NCBI GenBank assembly: GCA_048500255.1
Contig: JASNYH010000001.1
Span: 1,169,084 to 1,233,083, forward strand
Source of the DNA: JAMHWF01 sp048500255
Lineage (GTDB): Bacteria > Pseudomonadota > Gammaproteobacteria > Burkholderiales > Burkholderiaceae_C
Length of the DNA: 64,000 nt
Direction of reading: 5' to 3'
Shown here: positions 1 through 7,639 of the stretch, piece by piece
How positions within the stretch are numbered: the first letter of the stretch is position 1
Layout of the letters: each line of letters opens with the position of its first letter
Made by a program: the position numbers and the translations under genes
Notes under the pieces: generated by a model
Seen by the model: only the letters and a program-made list of their open reading frames with translations
Databases searched by the model: none
What the model was told of the DNA's origin: nothing

Positions 1-108
1 CCGGCCTGGATCGCACTCGGCCTGACCGGCGTTGCGGCGCTGCTGGCCGGCGCGCTGGCCTGGCTGCGCGCGCGGGCCGCAACCTCCATTCCCCAAGGAG
101 CACTGTGA
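1..108 (+). CDS. C-terminal end of a membrane protein, probably the permease of the thioredoxin-linked pair
   Basis: Only the last 35 codons are in the window. They read as one hydrophobic helix (about residues 1-22 of the visible part) followed by a short basic tail, so this is the last membrane segment of a transporter-like protein. Its stop codon TGA overlaps the ATG of the thioredoxin-like gene (TGATG). Permeases of the DUF318/ArsP type are often paired with a small CxxC thioredoxin-like protein near arsR, so a permease is the likely identity. That is inferred from context, because too little of the protein is visible to prove it. Confidence 0.55.
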   Translation, partial: PAWIALGLTGVAALLAGALAWLRARAATSIPQGAL

Positions 109-368
109 TGGGCAAGCTGGTGAAGATTCTCGGCCCGGGCTGCGCGAACTGCCGCAAGCTCGAGGCGGTGGCGCGCGAGGCGGCCGCGGGCGCCGGCGTA
201 GACGCCGAGTTCGTCAAGGTGACGGACATGCAGGCGATCATGGACCACGGCGTGATGGCGACACCCGGCCTCGTCATCGGCGACCGGCTGGTCTGCAGCG
301 GGCGGATCCCGACGCAGGCCGAGATCCGGCAGTGGCTGGCCGCGCCTGAGCCCGCGAGCGCGCCATGA
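108..368 (+). CDS. Small thioredoxin-like redox protein (redox-active disulfide protein 2 type)
   Basis: An 86-residue protein with a thioredoxin-like beta-alpha-beta start and a CxxC active site (GCANC, about residues 11-15). The conserved cis-proline region (ATPGLVIGDRL) follows near residue 50, then a short C-terminal helix. The length fits the MTH895/TIGR00412 family. I chose the ATG at 108 because AAGGAG at 95-100 sits 7 bases upstream. A GTG at 105 is also in frame. The start overlaps the stop of the preceding membrane protein, so the two are translationally coupled. In such pairs the small protein is thought to supply reducing power or handle metal or thiol groups for the permease; the substrate is not visible here. 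Confidence 0.85.
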   Translation: MGKLVKILGPGCANCRKLEAVAREAAAGAGVDAEFVKVTDMQAIMDHGVMATPGLVIGDRLVCSGRIPTQAEIRQWLAAPEPASAP

Positions 369-417
369 AAGCGGGCCCATCGTCTGGCAGCCGCGGGCGG
401 CGAGCGATCTGCGGGCC

Positions 418-456
418 TTGACGCGGATCCATATTTCCATAAACTTCGAAATATGG
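418..456 (+). promoter_or_regulatory. arsR promoter with inverted-repeat operator covering the start codon
   Basis: TTGACG at 418-423 and TAAACT at 440-445 form a sigma-70-like promoter with a 16-base spacer. The predicted start of transcription, 7 bases after the -10, falls at 453, the A of the arsR ATG. A perfect 9-base inverted repeat (CCATATTTC at 429-437, GAAATATGG at 448-456, 10-base spacer) covers the -10 and the start codon. It is AT-rich in a very GC-rich setting, as expected for an ArsR-family operator. Bound repressor would block RNA polymerase. No Shine-Dalgarno sequence precedes the ATG, so the message is probably leaderless. Confidence 0.75.
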
Positions 457-788
457 AAGAACCGACCGCCGTCGCTTCGCTCGCCGCGCTCGCCCAGCCG
501 ATGCGGCTGCGCGTGTTCCGCGCGCTCGTCGGCGCCGCCGTCGCCGGAATGACGCCCGGTGCTCTGGCTGCGATGCTGGGCGTGCCGGCGTCGACGCTGT
601 CGTTTCATCTCAAGGAATTGATGCACGCCGGCCTCGTCACGCAGCAGCGCGACGGGCGGCACCTGATCTACCGGCCCTCGATCGAACGCATGGACGCGCT
701 GCTCGGCTACCTGAGTGCGCACTGCTGTCATGGCCGGCCTTGCGAGCCGGGCGCCGCGCCGCGACGCCGCCGCGCTGCAGCCTGCTGA
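453..788 (+). CDS. arsR: ArsR-family arsenite-responsive repressor
   Basis: A 111-residue winged-helix protein. The helix-turn-helix lies at about residues 35-62 (recognition helix around PASTLSFHLKEL), followed by the beta wing (RDGRHLIYRP). Three cysteines near the C-terminus (HCCHGRPC, about residues 91-97) resemble the As(III) site of the Acidithiobacillus-type ArsR rather than the alpha-3 CxC site of the E. coli type. Binding of arsenite should release the operator. The inverted repeat at 429-456 covers its own start codon, so the gene is predicted to be autoregulated and to control arsC, acr3 and the ATP-grasp-like gene downstream. The basic, cysteine-ended tail is slightly longer than usual. 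Confidence 0.9.
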   Translation: MEEPTAVASLAALAQPMRLRVFRALVGAAVAGMTPGALAAMLGVPASTLSFHLKELMHAGLVTQQRDGRHLIYRPSIERMDALLGYLSAHCCHGRPCEPGAAPRRRRAAAC

Positions 789-794
789 ACCGCG

Positions 795-1310
795 ATGCCG
801 ACGAACGTCCTCCTGCTGTGCACCCACAACTCGGCGCGCAGCGTGCTCGCCGAGGCCATGCTCGCGCACTGGGCGGCACGGCTCGGCCGCGACGACGTGG
901 TCCCGCACAGCGCCGGGAGCGCACCGAGCGGGCGCGTCAACCCGCTGGCGCTCGACGCGCTGGCCGGCGCCGGCATCGACACGGCGCGGCTGCGCAGCAA
1001 GAGCTGGGACGAATTCGCCGCCCCCGGCGCGCCGCCGATCGACATCGTGATCACGGTATGCGACGCCGCCGCGGCCGAACCCTGCCCCGTCTTCTTCGGC
1101 GGCGGGCGCGACGGCCAGCCGCCGCTGCGCGTGCACTGGGGCGTTCCCGATCCGTCGAACGCCGAGGGTGGCGAAGCCGGCCGGCGGCGCGCCTTCGAGC
1201 TGACGCGTCAGGCGCTCGGCTACCGCATGCTGCAGTTGCTCGCGCTGCCGCTGGCGACGATGAGCCGCGCCGCTGTGCAGGCGGCGCTCGAGGCCATCGG
1301 CCGCAGCTAG
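795..1310 (+). CDS. arsC: Arsenate reductase, low-molecular-weight phosphatase type
   Basis: A 171-residue cytoplasmic protein. The P-loop CTHNSARS (about residues 9-16) is the CX5R motif of the LMW phosphatase fold. Two further cysteines (VCDAAAAEPC, about residues 94-101) match the resolving cysteines of the thioredoxin-coupled ArsC family. The DPS loop (VPDPSNAEGG) is present. It reduces arsenate to arsenite for export by the ACR3 pump encoded just downstream. It lies 6 bases after arsR in the same operon. The thioredoxin-like protein encoded upstream could be an electron donor, but that is inference. Confidence 0.92.
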   Translation: MPTNVLLLCTHNSARSVLAEAMLAHWAARLGRDDVVPHSAGSAPSGRVNPLALDALAGAGIDTARLRSKSWDEFAAPGAPPIDIVITVCDAAAAEPCPVFFGGGRDGQPPLRVHWGVPDPSNAEGGEAGRRRAFELTRQALGYRMLQLLALPLATMSRAAVQAALEAIGRS

Positions 1311-1321
1311 AGGATCGCGCC

Positions 1322-2413
1322 GTGGAAGGAACGACGACGACAATGACGGCCGCGCAGGCCGCATTTGCTCCCGCGCCGATGAGCGTCTTCGAGCGCTGGC
1401 TCACGCTGTGGGTGGCGCTTTGCATCGTCGCCGGCATCGCGCTCGGCCAGCTCGCGCCGTCGCTGTTCCGGTCGATCGGGCAGCTCGAGGTGGCACGCGT
1501 CAACTTGCCGGTCGGCCTGCTGATCTGGGTGATGATCGTGCCGATGCTGCTGCGCATCGACTTCGGCGCGCTGCATGAAGTGGGGCGCCACTGGCGCGGC
1601 ATCGGCGTGACGCTGTTCGTCAACTGGGCCGTCAAGCCGTTCTCGATGGCGCTGCTCGGCTGGATCTTCATCCGCCACGTCTTCGCGCCTTGGCTGCCGA
1701 CAGAGCAGGTCGACAGCTACGTCGCCGGGCTGATCCTGCTCGCGGCGGCGCCGTGCACCGCGATGGTCTTCGTGTGGAGCCGGCTGACCGGCGGCCATCC
1801 GCTGTTCACGCTGTCTCAGGTGGCGCTCAACGACGCCATCATGGTGTTCGCCTTCGCGCCGATCGTCGCGCTGCTGCTCGGGCTGTCGTCGATCGTCGTG
1901 CCTTGGGGCACGCTGCTCGCCTCCGTCGTGCTCTACATCGTGATCCCCGTCGCGCTCGCGCAGGCGTGGCGCCGCGCGTTGCTGCGCAAGGGGCCGGCGG
2001 CGCTCGACGCCGCGCTGACGCGCATCGGGCCCTGGACGATCGGCGCGCTGCTCGCCACGCTGGTGTTGCTGTTCGCCTTCCAGGGCGAGGCGATCCTCGC
2101 GCAGCCGCTCGTCATCGCGATGCTCGCCGTTCCGATCGGGATCCAGGTGCTGTTCAACGCGGCGCTGGCCTACGGCCTGAACCGCCGTCTCGGCGAGTCG
2201 CACGCCGTCGCTTGCCCGTCGGCACTGATCGGCGCGAGCAACTTCTTCGAGCTCGCCGTCGCGGCGGCGATCAGCTTGTTCGGCTTCGCGTCGGGCGCGG
2301 CACTGGCCACCGTCGTCGGCGTGCTGATCGAGGTGCCCGTGATGCTGTTCGTCGTGCGTGTCGTCAATGGCAGTCGCGGCTGGTACGAGCGCGGCGCAAG
2401 GCGGCGACGATGA
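1322..2413 (+). CDS. acr3: Arsenite efflux permease of the ACR3 family
   Basis: An inner-membrane protein of about 363 residues with roughly ten hydrophobic segments. The conserved ACR3 signature AAAPCTAMVFVWS, which contains the functionally important cysteine, is present. It exports arsenite made by ArsC. Two starts are possible. GTG at 1322 has AGGA at 1311-1314 seven bases upstream; ATG at 1343 has GGAAGGA at 1324-1330 twelve bases upstream. I prefer 1322 for spacing, but the first 12-19 residues are not conserved-looking. The gene follows arsC by 11 bases, and its TGA overlaps the ATG of the next gene. Confidence 0.92.
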   Translation: MEGTTTTMTAAQAAFAPAPMSVFERWLTLWVALCIVAGIALGQLAPSLFRSIGQLEVARVNLPVGLLIWVMIVPMLLRIDFGALHEVGRHWRGIGVTLFVNWAVKPFSMALLGWIFIRHVFAPWLPTEQVDSYVAGLILLAAAPCTAMVFVWSRLTGGHPLFTLSQVALNDAIMVFAFAPIVALLLGLSSIVVPWGTLLASVVLYIVIPVALAQAWRRALLRKGPAALDAALTRIGPWTIGALLATLVLLFAFQGEAILAQPLVIAMLAVPIGIQVLFNAALAYGLNRRLGESHAVACPSALIGASNFFELAVAAAISLFGFASGAALATVVGVLIEVPVMLFVVRVVNGSRGWYERGARRRR

Positions 2414-3717
2414 ACGATACCGCCGCGACGCCTGCGCAGGCGCTCAACCGCGACTGCGACTGCGCGAGCCTCGACCGCGCCGCGCTCGCGCACGCGCTCG
2501 ACGCGCAGACGGGCGGCGGCCTGGCGGCGCTCGTCGCCGAGCGCTGGCCCCACGCCTTCGCCGCCGAGCCGGTGTTCGTCGCGCCAGGTGCGCTCGAACG
2601 CATCGCCGACGTCGTGCACGCCGTCGAGGCCGCCGTCGCCACCCCGGCCTGGCAGCAACAGGCCCTCGCGCACGCACCGGCCCCGGCGCAGGTGGCGAGC
2701 GGCGCGCGCGGCGTCTTCTTCGGCTACGACTTCCATGTCGCGGGCGAGCGCGTCGGCCTGATCGAGGTCAACACCAACGCCGGCGGCGCGATGCTCGCCG
2801 CCACGCTGGCGCGCGCGCAGCGCGCCTGCTGCACGCCGATGCACGCGCTGCTGCCGACGCCCGAGCGCGTCGCCGCGTTCGAGCAGGCGATCGTCGACAT
2901 GTTCGTCGCCGAGTGGCACGCCGCCGGGCGCGGCGGCACGCCGGCGACGATCGCCATCGTCGACGACGCGCCGCCGGCGCAGTTCCTCTACCCCGAGTTC
3001 GTGCTGTTCGAGCGCCTGTTCGAGCGCCACGGCCTGGGCGCCGTGATCGCCGATGCCGCTGCGCTCGAGTGGCGCGACGGGCGGCTCTGGCACGCCGACC
3101 GCGCGATCGACCTCGTCTACAACCGGCTCACCGACTTCTACCTCGCCGATCCGGCGCACGCCGCGCTGCGCGCCGCCCACGCGGCTGGCGCCGTCGTGCT
3201 GACGCCGCATCCGCGCGCTCACGCGCTCCATGCCGACAAGCGCCGCCTCGCGTGGCTGGGCAACACCGACCGGATGCGCGAGTTCGGCGTGCCCGACGGC
3301 GCGCGCCGGGTGCTCGCCGAGCACGTGCCGGCGACCGAACTCGTCGACGCGAGCAACGCCGACTCGCTGTGGGCGCGCCGCCGCGAGCTGTTCTTCAAGC
3401 CGGCGGCCGGCTACGGCAGCCGCGCCGCGTACCGCGGCGACAAGCTGACGCACGGCACCTGGCGCGACATCCTCGCGGCGGGCGACTACGTGGCACAGCA
3501 GTGGGTTGCGCCTGGCGAGCGCTGGATCGCCGCGAGCGGCGATGGCGGCGACGCGGGCCGGCGCGCGCTCAAGTTCGACGTGCGCGCTTGGGTCTACGAC
3601 GGCACCGTGCAATGGGTCGCGGCGCGCCTGTACCAGGGCCAGACGACGAACATGCGCACGCCCGGCGGCGGTTTCGCGCCCGTGTGCGCAACAGGCGACG
3701 TCGAGGCGGCCGCCTGA
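2410..3717 (+). CDS. ATP-grasp-like protein coupled to the arsenite pump
   Basis: A 435-residue soluble protein with no signal peptide. Features resemble circularly permuted ATP-grasp enzymes of the glutathionylspermidine-synthase type. These are an acidic/asparagine loop (IEVNTNAGG, about residue 120), a substrate-side NR motif (LVYNRLTDF), an ADKR segment, a glycine-rich KP loop (FFKPAAGYGSRAA, about residue 335), and late acidic and Arg residues (KFDVRAWVYDG). If active, it would join a carboxylate to an amine or thiol using ATP. The ATGA overlap with acr3 ties it to arsenic export. It may make or modify a thiol or peptide used in resistance. The domain call is mine by motif; the substrate is unknown. 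Confidence 0.65.
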   Translation: MNDTAATPAQALNRDCDCASLDRAALAHALDAQTGGGLAALVAERWPHAFAAEPVFVAPGALERIADVVHAVEAAVATPAWQQQALAHAPAPAQVASGARGVFFGYDFHVAGERVGLIEVNTNAGGAMLAATLARAQRACCTPMHALLPTPERVAAFEQAIVDMFVAEWHAAGRGGTPATIAIVDDAPPAQFLYPEFVLFERLFERHGLGAVIADAAALEWRDGRLWHADRAIDLVYNRLTDFYLADPAHAALRAAHAAGAVVLTPHPRAHALHADKRRLAWLGNTDRMREFGVPDGARRVLAEHVPATELVDASNADSLWARRRELFFKPAAGYGSRAAYRGDKLTHGTWRDILAAGDYVAQQWVAPGERWIAASGDGGDAGRRALKFDVRAWVYDGTVQWVAARLYQGQTTNMRTPGGGFAPVCATGDVEAAA

Positions 3718-3730
3718 GGCCCGCCCGCGC

Positions 3731-4000
3731 TCACCGCGATTTGCGGTTCTTGTCCCAGATCGCGAACAGGATCAGCCCGTACGACACCAGCCGCACCATG
3801 TAGTGCACCGGCAGGTCTTCGTTCCAGCTGCTGGTGACCGACATGTCGACGCGGTTGGCGGCCTCGATCCAGAACGACAGCATCAGGAACAGGAAGAAGC
3901 GGTCGCCGCTGCTGCGCCAGTAGCGCAGGAAGAACAGGCCGACCGCGAAGCTCGCGACGGCGATGCCGCCGAGCAGGAAGTGGTTCACCAGGCCGTCCAT
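3731..4000 (-). CDS. Small DUF5985-like membrane protein, second copy
   Basis: An 89-residue protein with three predicted hydrophobic segments (about 8-25, 36-52 and 72-84) and a short basic tail (DKNRKSR). It resembles the DUF5985 family of small inner-membrane proteins, whose function is unknown. The ATG at 4000 overlaps the stop of the upstream paralogue (TGATG), so the two are translated together and may form a hetero-oligomer. The gene ends 13 bases from the convergent ATP-grasp-like gene. Confidence 0.75.
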   Translation of the reverse strand: MDGLVNHFLLGGIAVASFAVGLFFLRYWRSSGDRFFLFLMLSFWIEAANRVDMSVTSSWNEDLPVHYMVRLVSYGLILFAIWDKNRKSR

Positions 4001-4269
4001 CACGAACTGCCCTCGACGATCAGCCCGACGAGCAGCAGCAGCACCGCGAGCAGCGCGGTCATCAGGCGGATCGTCGCCAGGTCGATCTCCGGGCTGCCGA
4101 CGAAGACGATCCGGTCGAGCACCAGCATCACGTTGTTGAGCGTCAGCACCGTGAAGCACAGGCCGCTCCACAGCAACAGGCGAAAGCGCGTCGTCGCGTA
4201 GCGGCGCAGCAGCAGGAAGGCGCAGGCCGCCGAGGTCAGCGCACACAGCGTGTAGGTCAGCTTGTCCAC
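4000..4269 (-). CDS. Small DUF5985-like membrane protein, first copy
   Basis: An 89-residue protein with three hydrophobic helices, the same size and layout as its downstream neighbour, which suggests an old tandem duplication. I chose the GTG at 4269 because AAAGGA (4278-4283 on the complement) lies 8 bases upstream. A longer reading from an ATG at 4299 would overlap the preceding gene by 29 bases and has no better ribosome site. It lies 1 base after a winged-helix-like gene, giving a three-gene operon. Function unknown. Confidence 0.75.
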   Translation of the reverse strand: MDKLTYTLCALTSAACAFLLLRRYATTRFRLLLWSGLCFTVLTLNNVMLVLDRIVFVGSPEIDLATIRLMTALLAVLLLLVGLIVEGSS

Positions 4270-4270
4270 G

Positions 4271-4660
4271 TCACGAGTCCTTTCGCAGCTTGAACGCATC
4301 GGCGAAACGCTGCGAGTTGCGCGCGTTCGCGTCGTGGATCAGGTGGGTGATTTCGATCAGGTGCTTCGGATACTCGACGGACAGCCGGTCGATGGCCTGC
4401 GCGAGCGCATCGTCACGCGGCGCGTGGCGCCAGCGCGCCGCCGGGTTCGTCGTCACCAGCGTGATGAAGCCTGCCGCGACCAGCGTGTCGAGCAGCGCCT
4501 GCGCACGCTCGGCCGTGATGTAGAGCGCCGACGCGATCGCCTCGAGCGCGAACTCGCGCGCCGGAGCGCCATGGAACAGCAGCGCCGCCTCGAGGAACGG
4601 CACCGACGGGATGCAGGCGAGCACGAAGCGCCGGACGTCGCCGGACAGCGGCTCGGTCAT
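4271..4660 (-). CDS. Hypothetical protein, possible winged-helix regulator
   Basis: A 129-residue protein. Residues about 25-75 look like a helix-turn-helix (AIASALYITAERAQALLDTL), followed by a possible wing (ITLVTTNPAARWRHAP) and a C-terminal helix. I start at the ATG at 4660 (MTEPLSGDV). An upstream ATG at 4750 would add 30 residues of low-complexity sequence. It leads the operon with the two small membrane proteins and may regulate or partner them. No close family was recognised with confidence. Confidence 0.65.
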   Translation of the reverse strand: MTEPLSGDVRRFVLACIPSVPFLEAALLFHGAPAREFALEAIASALYITAERAQALLDTLVAAGFITLVTTNPAARWRHAPRDDALAQAIDRLSVEYPKHLIEITHLIHDANARNSQRFADAFKLRKDS

Positions 4661-4757
4661 CCGGCGCGGCCCGTCATGGAGCCCGGGACTGCCCGTCGGG
4701 GGTTGCGCATGGGGCGTGATGATGGCCGCGACGCCGCGCGGCGCAGTCAAACCCGAG

Positions 4758-4771
4758 AGCCCTTCAGGGCT
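4758..4771 (-). terminator. Short hairpin after the kinase/ATPase gene
   Basis: AGCCCT and AGGGCT form a perfect 6-base inverted repeat with a 2-base centre, 15 bases after the stop of the gene ending at 4787 on the minus strand. It is followed by a weak T-rich stretch (GGGTTTG). It could be a weak intrinsic terminator; the short T tract makes this uncertain. Confidence 0.3.
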
Positions 4772-4786
4772 ATTGGGCCGGCCTCT

Positions 4787-6379
4787 TCAGGCGACGCGCC
4801 GCGCGAGCCACGCTGCCGTCGTGCCGGCGGCGTCCCAGGCCCTGCCGGTGTCGATGTCGATCGCCGCGGCGCGCTCGTCGGCGTCGAGCGGCTCGACGAT
4901 GGTGGCCAGTGACTCGAGCACGGCGAGATCGGCCTCCGACGCGTCGTCGCGGCGCGCGCAGCGCGCGGCGACGCGCTCGCGCAGCAGCGCCGGCGGCGCG
5001 TGGCAGGCGAGCACGGTGTACGGCACGCCGAGCTCGTGCGCCAGCGCGGCGAACGGCGCGCGCTCGTCGCGGCGCAGGAAGGCGGCGTCGACGATCGTCG
5101 GCTGGCCGGCCTGCAGCGAGATGCGCGCCAGCGCGAGCAGGCGCTCGTAGGTGCGGCGCGTCGTCGCCGCATCGTAGATCTCGATGCCGCGCGCGCGCGA
5201 GTCCTCGAGCGGCGCCAGGCCGACGAGGCGCTTGCGCTCGACGTCGGAGCGCAGCCGGATCGCGCCGGCGCGCTCGAGCAAGTGCTGCGTCAGCCAGCTC
5301 TTGCCCGAGCCGGGCAGGCCGTGCGTGACGAGCAGGCGGCGATCGTTGCGCTGCGCGGCGCGCACCGCGACGGCGAGGTAGGCGGCAGGCGACACCTCGC
5401 CGTCGCCGCCGTCGGCCTGCGCCGGCGGGCCGGCGGCGCGCCGCTGCGCCGCGCGGATGAAGCCGACGTGCGCGCGCACCAGCGCGCGATAGACGAGCGC
5501 ATAGCGCCACGCCGCGATGCCGGCGTGCTCGCCGGCGTGATCGAGCCAGGCGTTGGCATAGCGCCAGGCCAGGTCGTGGCGGCCGTGCGCCTGCAGGTCC
5601 ATCGCCGTGAAGGCAGCGTCGTCGATCACGTCGATCCAGCGCAGCGACGGCGCGAACTCGATGCCGTCGAAGGCGAGCACCTCGTCGCCGTCGACCAGCA
5701 CGTTGGCCAGGTGCAGATCGCCGTGGCACTCGCGCACGCAGCCGGCGGCGCGCCGCGCCGCCCACAGCGGCGCGAGCTGCACGGCCTGCGCGTCGAGCCA
5801 GGGACGCAGCGTGGCGCACCCGAGCACGTGGTCGGGCGCGAGCACGGCGCAGCCGTCGAAGGCCTGCAGCGCCGCCGCGGCGCGCGCCGCGGGCGTGCCC
5901 CACTCGCTGTCGGGCGCGGCGCGCGGCGCCGCGGCATGGAAGCGCGCGATGCGCTCGGCGAGGCGGTCGACATCGGCGGCCGTCAGCGCGCCGGCGGCGA
6001 GCCGCTGCGAGAACAGCGCGCCGGCGGCGAAGCGGCGCATGCGCACGGCGTACTCGATCGGCGCACCGTCGCCGGCGATCACGGGCGCGTCGACGCTGCC
6101 CGTGATCGCGTCGACGCCGAGGTAGATCGTCGGCGCCAGGCGCGCATTCAGGCGCACCTCCTCGTCGCAGTAGTGGCGGCGCGCGTCGAGCGACGCGAAG
6201 TCGACGAAGGGCAGCGTCAGCGGCTTCTTGATCTTCCAGGCGAGCTCGCGGCCGAGCAGCAGCCACGACAGATGCGTCTCGACGCGCTCGATCGGCGCGC
6301 CGGTCGAGCGCTCGAGCGCGAGCGCCAATGCGGCGACGAGGCGTTCGCGGTCGGCGACGGCATCGGCGGACATGGACAT
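4787..6379 (-). CDS. Fusion of an aminoglycoside-phosphotransferase-like domain and an AAA kinase-like domain
   Basis: A 530-residue soluble protein with two parts. Residues about 20-340 match the COG2187 APH-like fold (conserved KIKKP near residue 40, catalytic CHGDLHLANVLV, and FDGIEF). Residues about 360-525 form a P-loop kinase domain (THGLPGSGKSWLT, then RSDVERKRL) like COG0645. This two-domain architecture is common in proteobacteria; it is presumed to phosphorylate a small molecule, but the substrate is not known. Two adjacent ATGs (6379, 6373) are possible starts. A broken paralogue of the first domain lies at 40573-41587. Confidence 0.85.
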   Translation of the reverse strand: MSMSADAVADRERLVAALALALERSTGAPIERVETHLSWLLLGRELAWKIKKPLTLPFVDFASLDARRHYCDEEVRLNARLAPTIYLGVDAITGSVDAPVIAGDGAPIEYAVRMRRFAAGALFSQRLAAGALTAADVDRLAERIARFHAAAPRAAPDSEWGTPAARAAAALQAFDGCAVLAPDHVLGCATLRPWLDAQAVQLAPLWAARRAAGCVRECHGDLHLANVLVDGDEVLAFDGIEFAPSLRWIDVIDDAAFTAMDLQAHGRHDLAWRYANAWLDHAGEHAGIAAWRYALVYRALVRAHVGFIRAAQRRAAGPPAQADGGDGEVSPAAYLAVAVRAAQRNDRRLLVTHGLPGSGKSWLTQHLLERAGAIRLRSDVERKRLVGLAPLEDSRARGIEIYDAATTRRTYERLLALARISLQAGQPTIVDAAFLRRDERAPFAALAHELGVPYTVLACHAPPALLRERVAARCARRDDASEADLAVLESLATIVEPLDADERAAAIDIDTGRAWDAAGTTAAWLARRVA

Positions 6380-6527
6380 TCGCGAGCTTGCCGCTTGCAC
6401 GCCCGCCGGGGCCTGATCCAGCGCAAGACGCCGCCACGGCGGGCGGGCGCATGATCGCCCTCCTGCAGATGGAAGGCCCGATGGACATCGCCCCGACCCG
6501 TCGCCGCGACCCCGTCGCTGGGCCCTC

Positions 6528-6910
6528 GTGCGCACGGCGCCCGACACGGCGATCCGCTGGCTGCTGGCGACGCCGCCGGCGCTGGTGCACGCGTCCGGCG
6601 CCGACGAGCGGCGCCGCGTCGACGCGATGCTCGGCCTGATCCTGCCGGTGAGCGCGCGCCGCCTCGGCCTGCTCAACGACGCGCGCGTCGTCTCGACGCT
6701 GGCAGCCTGGCCGCTGGCGCGCATCGAGGCGCCGGCGCTCGTCGTCAGCGCGCGCGACGACCTGTTCGACACCTACCGGCGCGCCGAGTGGACGGCCTCG
6801 CAGCTGCCGCATGCGCGCTTCGTCGGCCACGACAGCGGCGGCCACCTGCTGGTCGGGCGCCAGCGCGAGACGCTCGACGAGATCGCCGCCTTCGTGCGGT
6901 CGGCAGCGCC

Positions 6911-6914
<4 letters not shown>
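6528..6914 (+). pseudogene. C-terminal half of an alpha/beta hydrolase
   Basis: The 128 residues match the end of an alpha/beta hydrolase: a cap-like stretch, the strand and aspartate of the catalytic triad (APALVVSARDDLFDTYRRA), and the triad histidine (FVGHDSGGHLL). The N-terminal half with the nucleophile elbow is absent, and the upstream 148 bases to the divergent gene do not encode it. A GTG at 6528 could open the frame but has no ribosome site. It is therefore read as a truncated gene. Its stop still overlaps the ATG of the ABC ATPase (ATGA), so the deletion kept the operon join. Confidence 0.7.

Positions 6915-7635
<721 letters not shown>

Positions 7636-7639
<4 letters not shown>

Noticed and set aside
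4701..4750. TTGAC on the minus strand at 4750-4746 as another FNR-type site
   Set aside because: The second half-site is missing and no TAnnnT hexamer follows at the expected distance.
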